Both the position numbers and the translations under genes were made by a program. A stretch of DNA of 64,000 nucleotides from Candidatus Accumulibacter regalis (GTDB lineage: Bacteria > Pseudomonadota > Gammaproteobacteria > Burkholderiales > Rhodocyclaceae): positions 200,566 to 264,565 of the forward strand of contig JEMY01000044.1 in the NCBI GenBank assembly GCA_000585075.1. The letters are read 5' to 3'. Under the pieces are notes generated by a model. It saw nothing but the letters and a program-made list of their open reading frames with translations. It had not been told where the DNA came from and ran no database searches. Numbering within the stretch: position 1 is the stretch's first letter; the number at the start of each line of letters is the position of its first letter. This document shows, piece by piece, positions 60,257 through 64,000 of the stretch.

Positions 60257-61459
60257 ATGACCGCCTCGCTTTTCGCCGCCGTTGAAATGGCTCCCCGCGA
60301 CCCGATTCTCGGACTCACCGAATCCTTCAACGCCGATACCCGGTCGACCAAGGTCAACCTCGGTGTTGGCGTGTATTTCGACGACAACGGCAAGATCCCG
60401 CTGCTGGCGGCTGTCAAGGCGGCCGAGAAAACCCGCCTGGAAGCCATGCCGCCGCGCGGCTACCAGCCGATCGACGGCCTTGCCGCCTATAACCAGATCG
60501 TCCAGAAGCTGCTCTTCGGCGCCGATTCGGCATTGCTCGAAGCGGGTCAGGTCGCGACCATCGAAGCACTCGGCGGCACCGGCGCGCTGAAGGTCGGTGC
60601 CGATTACCTGCGCCGACTGCTGCCCACGGCCAAGGTTTTCATCAGCGATCCGAGCTGGGAGAACCACCGCGCGATTTTCGAATACGCCGGTTTCGAGGTC
60701 GATTCGTATCCCTACTACGACGCAGTCAGCCGTGGCGTCGATTTCGCCGCCATGAAGAGCGGCCTGAACGCCCTGCCGGCCGGTTCGATCGTCGTCCTGC
60801 ACGCCTGCTGCCACAACCCGACCGGTGCCGACCTCAGTCACGCGCAGTGGCGCGAAGTGATCGAGACGATCGCTGCCCGCGGCCTGGTGGCCTTCATCGA
60901 CATGGCCTACCAGGGCTTCGCCGACGGCATCCGGGAAGATGCGCAGGCGCTGCAGATGTTTGCCGCATCGGGCCTGCAGTTCCTCGTCGCCAGCTCGTTC
61001 TCCAAGTCCTTTTCGCTCTACGGCGAGCGGGTCGGTGCGCTGTCGGTGGTCACCGCCAGTCGCGACGAAACGGCACGTGTCTTGTCGCAGATCAAGCGCG
61101 TCGTGCGGGCCAACTACTCGAACCCGCCGACCCATGGCGGCGCCATTGTCGCCGCCGTTCTGGCCAGCGCCGAACTGCGCCAGATGTGGAAAGTCGAACT
61201 CGCCGAGATGCGCCAGCGCATCCTGGCCATGCGCGTCAGCCTGGTCGAAAAACTGCAGGGCAGGGGAGTGAGCACCGACTTTTCCTTCGTCACCCGGCAG
61301 CGGGGCATGTTCTCCTACACCGGGCTCGAAGTCGCACAGGTGGACCGCATGCGCGACGAGTTCGGCATCTACGCGGTCAGCACCGGGCGCATCTGCCTGG
61401 CCGCGCTGAACACCAGGAACATCGACTACGTCGCCGACGCCATCGCTGCGGTGCTCTGA
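60257..61459 (+). CDS. Aspartate/aromatic aminotransferase (AspC/TyrB family)
   Basis: A 400-residue class I PLP aminotransferase of subfamily I-alpha. The N-terminus MTASLFAAVEMAPRDPILGL and KVNLGVGVYFDDNGKIP match AspC/TyrB. Lys250 in SSFSKSFSLYGERVG binds PLP, and HACCHNPTGAD and the late STGRICLAALNTRNI carry further active-site residues. It transfers amino groups between aspartate or aromatic amino acids and 2-oxoglutarate. Specificity between Asp and Tyr cannot be settled by eye. It is divergent from uvrB, a pairing seen in other betaproteobacteria. Confidence 0.92.
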   Translation: MTASLFAAVEMAPRDPILGLTESFNADTRSTKVNLGVGVYFDDNGKIPLLAAVKAAEKTRLEAMPPRGYQPIDGLAAYNQIVQKLLFGADSALLEAGQVATIEALGGTGALKVGADYLRRLLPTAKVFISDPSWENHRAIFEYAGFEVDSYPYYDAVSRGVDFAAMKSGLNALPAGSIVVLHACCHNPTGADLSHAQWREVIETIAARGLVAFIDMAYQGFADGIREDAQALQMFAASGLQFLVASSFSKSFSLYGERVGALSVVTASRDETARVLSQIKRVVRANYSNPPTHGGAIVAAVLASAELRQMWKVELAEMRQRILAMRVSLVEKLQGRGVSTDFSFVTRQRGMFSYTGLEVAQVDRMRDEFGIYAVSTGRICLAALNTRNIDYVADAIAAVL

Positions 61460-61601
61460 TGTAATGCTGCAATCTTGACGAGGTTTTCGGCGCCGGCTGA
61501 AAGCAGCACGAAAACCCTGTGCTGGCTGAAATCCGCATGTTCGCCGCCGCGGTGGCCCTCATAGTGCTCGTGGCCACTGCCGGCGCTCATGCCCCGTGCA
61601 C

Positions 61602-61730
61602 CGTCATTGCGAGGAGGCGCAGCCGACGCGGCAATCCAGTTCCATCCTCTGACGGCTGGTGCGCCGCATTCCCCAGGAGAAAAACAAAACCTCTGGATTG
61701 CCGCGTCGGCTTCGCCTCCTCGCAATGACG
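61602..61730. repeat. Complete palindromic repeat (MITE-like, 38-bp arms)
   Basis: Left arm 61602-61639 and right arm 61693-61730 are reverse complements over 38 bases with one mismatch, separated by a 53-bp spacer. The outer ends read CGTCATTGCGAGG and CCTCGCAATGACG. No protein is encoded. Half copies occur at 30154 and 33535. The surrounding 61460-61848 gap holds nothing else recognisable. The form suggests a small non-autonomous element or a REP/BIME-like repeat. Confidence 0.92.
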
Positions 61731-61848
61731 TGCAGGCTGCTGTGGCGACGCCTTTCCGACGCGACTTTCAGCAAGCTGGAGCGCTTGCTTGAAACCCCCT
61801 CGCCGGCGTTTCTCCGCGGTGACTGCACGCGTCACCCCTGCTGGTGGC

Positions 61849-63780
61849 CTATCTGCTTTCCAGTTGCGGCGTCTTCAGCGTACCGCTGATCGCCACCGGA
61901 ACGGTCGCATCGGCCCGCCCGCGCATCTGGACGTCCATCCGGCCACGCAATTGCAGGTCGCTGCTCACTTCGAGCTGACCGGTGGACTGCATCGTTCCCG
62001 CCTGGAGGACCAGGCGCGAGAAGCGATAGCGCTCGGGGGTCAGGCGGATCGCGCCGGACAGCTGCTCAAAGCGGGTGGCGCCGCCGAGCGTTGCCGGCGT
62101 TCCGGATGCACGGCGAATCGCCTCGGGAAGGTCGATCCCGCCGAGGCTTCCCCTGGCTATCGTGAAGTTGCCCTCGGCATGCACCGCCTGAAGGATCGCG
62201 GGCCAGGTCCTGGCCATTGCCGAGAAGCGCAGGTCGCCCGCAAGATCGCCCTCGAACTGATCGCCGACGCCCAGCGCCGCGCCGAAGCCCTGTGCCCGGA
62301 TCCGCTCGAAGGCGATCTCGCCGGCCATCGCCGGTGGCCCGTCGGAACGCAGGATCACCGCGCCGCTTACCCGGCCCGAGAAGATGCGCAAGTCCATCTC
62401 CTCGATGACGAACACCGGCCCGTCCACCTTGCCCTTGAAAGCGAAGGAGTCGAAGCGATACAGGGACTTCGGCGACGGCCGCCAGGCGACTCCCTCGGCG
62501 GTAACCGCCAGCTGATCGGCGACCGGTTTGGCCTCGACCTTCATGCTGCGGTCCGCCGATCTCAGCGCCACGGACTGCAACAGGCCATCCGCAGACAATG
62601 CCAGTTCGCCGTTCAGCTCGGCAAAGCCAAGCCCTGCAAAGCTGACCTTCGCCCTGCTGATGGTCACGCGCTGCACGCGGGCTCCGGCAGACTCCCGAGC
62701 GGCCGTTTCGAACATCCGTGAAAGGCTGGCAACTGCTTTTGCGGTCAGCTCGACGTCGCGCAACTCCATTTCCCGGAAAACGATCTTTGTTGAAAAGAGC
62801 GTGTCGAGCTCTGGCCGGAGACGCAGTTCGGCGATGTGGATCTGCTCCCCGGCCGTGGCGTCGCCGACGCGCACGTTGGCCAGCAGCAGGCCCGGCAGCG
62901 GATAGAAGGTGACGCTCATGTTCTCGACGCTGGTTTTCTGGCCAGTGCTTTGCGCGAGAGCGTCTTCCACCTCGGGAAGGTAGCGCGAATAGGGAAAGAG
63001 GAGGGTGATCAGGACCAGCAGAACGCTCATCGTCAAGACGCCGAGCAGGGCGACGAGCGGCCAGGTCAGGTGTATGCGGCGGCGGCGGAGTGGCTTGAGG
63101 TCGGGCCCGTCGCCCGCACTGCTGTCATCGGCCGTGCCGCCCAGCAAGGCCTTCACCCGGGCGAGGAAAGTCGGCGCCGGCGCGACGCTGCTCGCCGGCC
63201 AGACTGCTGGCACCTCCGGCGTCGCTTCTTCCTTGGACAGGAAAACGGTGCGCGACTCGGGACCGGTCACCGAATCGGTCGGCGGCGATGATGGTGGCGA
63301 GATCGATGGCGATGGTTGCGAGATCGGCAGAAATGAGCGTGCGCCGTTCGAGAACCGCTCGCTGTTGTTTTCCGAGCCGGGAACCAGCCGTGTCGCGTCG
63401 TCGGTATCGGCGTTGGCGTCGGGCAGGGAGGGAGGAGCGGATGGCGCCGCGGCTTTCTTGCCAAATAGGGAGAATTCGGAAGCCGGTTGGCCAGCCTTGC
63501 TGCGAATCTGTTGTGCCAGCCGGCGGCCATTCTTCCATACCGTGTCCTCGTCGACCCGCCGCTCGATGAAACCATCGGCCTCGAGCTCAACCAGCGCGCT
63601 CTGCGTCAGCTGCGCGTTGCCCGTCTTGTCGCACAATTCGGCCACCGTGGCGTTGCCGTCCACCAGAATCAGCACCATGCGGAGGTTTCGCTGGACGACT
63701 CGCGTCCGCTGCAACATGGCTTCCTCGCCGGACGTCGTCTTGGCGTAAATCAGCTCGGAGTCAGGCAGTTCAGGTTCCAT
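61849..63780 (-). CDS. AsmA-like protein with an N-terminal winged-helix/PqqD-like domain
   Basis: A 643-residue protein. Residues about 25-75 form a small helical domain (RVVQRNLRMVLILVDGNATV ... VELEADGFIE) shared with the protein at 8079-8543. A Ser/Pro/Thr-rich linker (100-225) leads to one transmembrane helix (about 230-255, LVALLGVLTMSVLLVLITLL). The remainder is AsmA-like: TSVENMSVTFYPLPGLLLAN, VELTAKAVASL, and the terminal GNFTIARGSLGGIDLPEAIR. The N-terminus should be cytoplasmic and the AsmA part periplasmic, where relatives act in lipid transport or envelope assembly. A GTG start 69 bases upstream is possible. Confidence 0.72.
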   Translation of the reverse strand: MEPELPDSELIYAKTTSGEEAMLQRTRVVQRNLRMVLILVDGNATVAELCDKTGNAQLTQSALVELEADGFIERRVDEDTVWKNGRRLAQQIRSKAGQPASEFSLFGKKAAAPSAPPSLPDANADTDDATRLVPGSENNSERFSNGARSFLPISQPSPSISPPSSPPTDSVTGPESRTVFLSKEEATPEVPAVWPASSVAPAPTFLARVKALLGGTADDSSAGDGPDLKPLRRRRIHLTWPLVALLGVLTMSVLLVLITLLFPYSRYLPEVEDALAQSTGQKTSVENMSVTFYPLPGLLLANVRVGDATAGEQIHIAELRLRPELDTLFSTKIVFREMELRDVELTAKAVASLSRMFETAARESAGARVQRVTISRAKVSFAGLGFAELNGELALSADGLLQSVALRSADRSMKVEAKPVADQLAVTAEGVAWRPSPKSLYRFDSFAFKGKVDGPVFVIEEMDLRIFSGRVSGAVILRSDGPPAMAGEIAFERIRAQGFGAALGVGDQFEGDLAGDLRFSAMARTWPAILQAVHAEGNFTIARGSLGGIDLPEAIRRASGTPATLGGATRFEQLSGAIRLTPERYRFSRLVLQAGTMQSTGQLEVSSDLQLRGRMDVQMRGRADATVPVAISGTLKTPQLESR

Positions 63781-64000
63781 GTTCTCAGTGGCGTCGTGCT
63801 GGCTAACGACTGAAGGTTTTCGACTTTTCCGCACAAACGCATTGTGCACCTTGTTGCCGTGCGCGGAAAGTCGGAGATGGCTAGCGTGCCGGTTTCAAGC
63901 CTGCGGCTGGACAGTGGTCGGGCACCAGGCGGCGCCCCGTGTCGACGGCCTGGCGGTGGCTGGCGCCGATGCCAGCGGCCTGCCGCGGAGTTGCCGGCGC

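Noticed and set aside
61601..61730. Palindrome as a plain rho-independent terminator for the aminotransferase gene
   Set aside because: It lies 140 bp downstream, has no T-run after the stem, and its arms recur elsewhere, so a repeat element explains it better.

Overview
The window is high-GC DNA from a betaproteobacterium, most likely of the Rhodocyclales (the gene content fits a Candidatus Accumulibacter- or Azonexus-like denitrifier). This rests on the DUF2863 protein, the hemN/fnr pairing, the nirS-centred respiratory genes, the bioAFHCD operon and polyhydroxyalkanoate-type thiolase/SDR genes. No database search was possible, so the taxon is an inference.

Layout. 1-6.4 kb is an oxygen/NO-responsive respiratory block: a TauE/SafE-like membrane protein, hemN and fnr (divergent, sharing an FNR box), a four-gene overlapping operon hemerythrin-DUF2249-12TM membrane protein-SirB2 behind a perfect FNR box, and a universal stress protein. 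6.5-10.8 kb holds a retropepsin-like protease, a Nudix CoA pyrophosphatase, a small protein whose domain recurs at 63 kb, and a beta-ketothiolase with a strong terminator. 10.8-15.5 kb is a complete, overlapping biotin operon (bioA-F-H-C-D), preceded by a DUF2863 gene. 16.9-23.6 kb carries a small carbohydrate-binding-like protein, a histone-H1-like DUF2934 protein, a 1400-residue SNF2-type helicase, queA and tRNA-Leu(CAA). 23.7-30.0 kb has menA and the nitrite-reduction genes: cobA/nirE and nirS divergent around an FNR/DNR-type box, two c-type cytochromes, ppsR and an SDR dehydrogenase.

30.1-33.6 kb looks like an inserted island: a periplasmic HAD phosphatase and a type I sulfatase, bounded by opposite halves of a repeat whose complete palindromic form lies at 61.6 kb, with a decayed IS630 transposase at the right edge.

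33.8-52.7 kb is the most striking part: a five-gene, apparently single-operon export system. It encodes a 4153-residue repetitive surface protein (LEPRxLF N-terminus, DUF4347, cadherin/VCBS-type repeats, no RTX repeats, no Sec signal), a TolC-type lipoprotein with an extra C-terminal domain, a periplasmic adaptor, a GAF-like/HlyD fusion and a PqqD-like/M50 metalloprotease/HlyD fusion. There is no ABC ATPase in it. This is the best candidate for an undescribed secretion or surface-assembly system.

52.8-64 kb is mostly housekeeping: a TauE permease, a PAS histidine kinase whose phospho-acceptor His appears to be Gln, msrB-msrA, an MDR oxidoreductase, uvrB, an aminotransferase, the palindromic repeat, and an AsmA-like protein with an unusual N-terminal domain.
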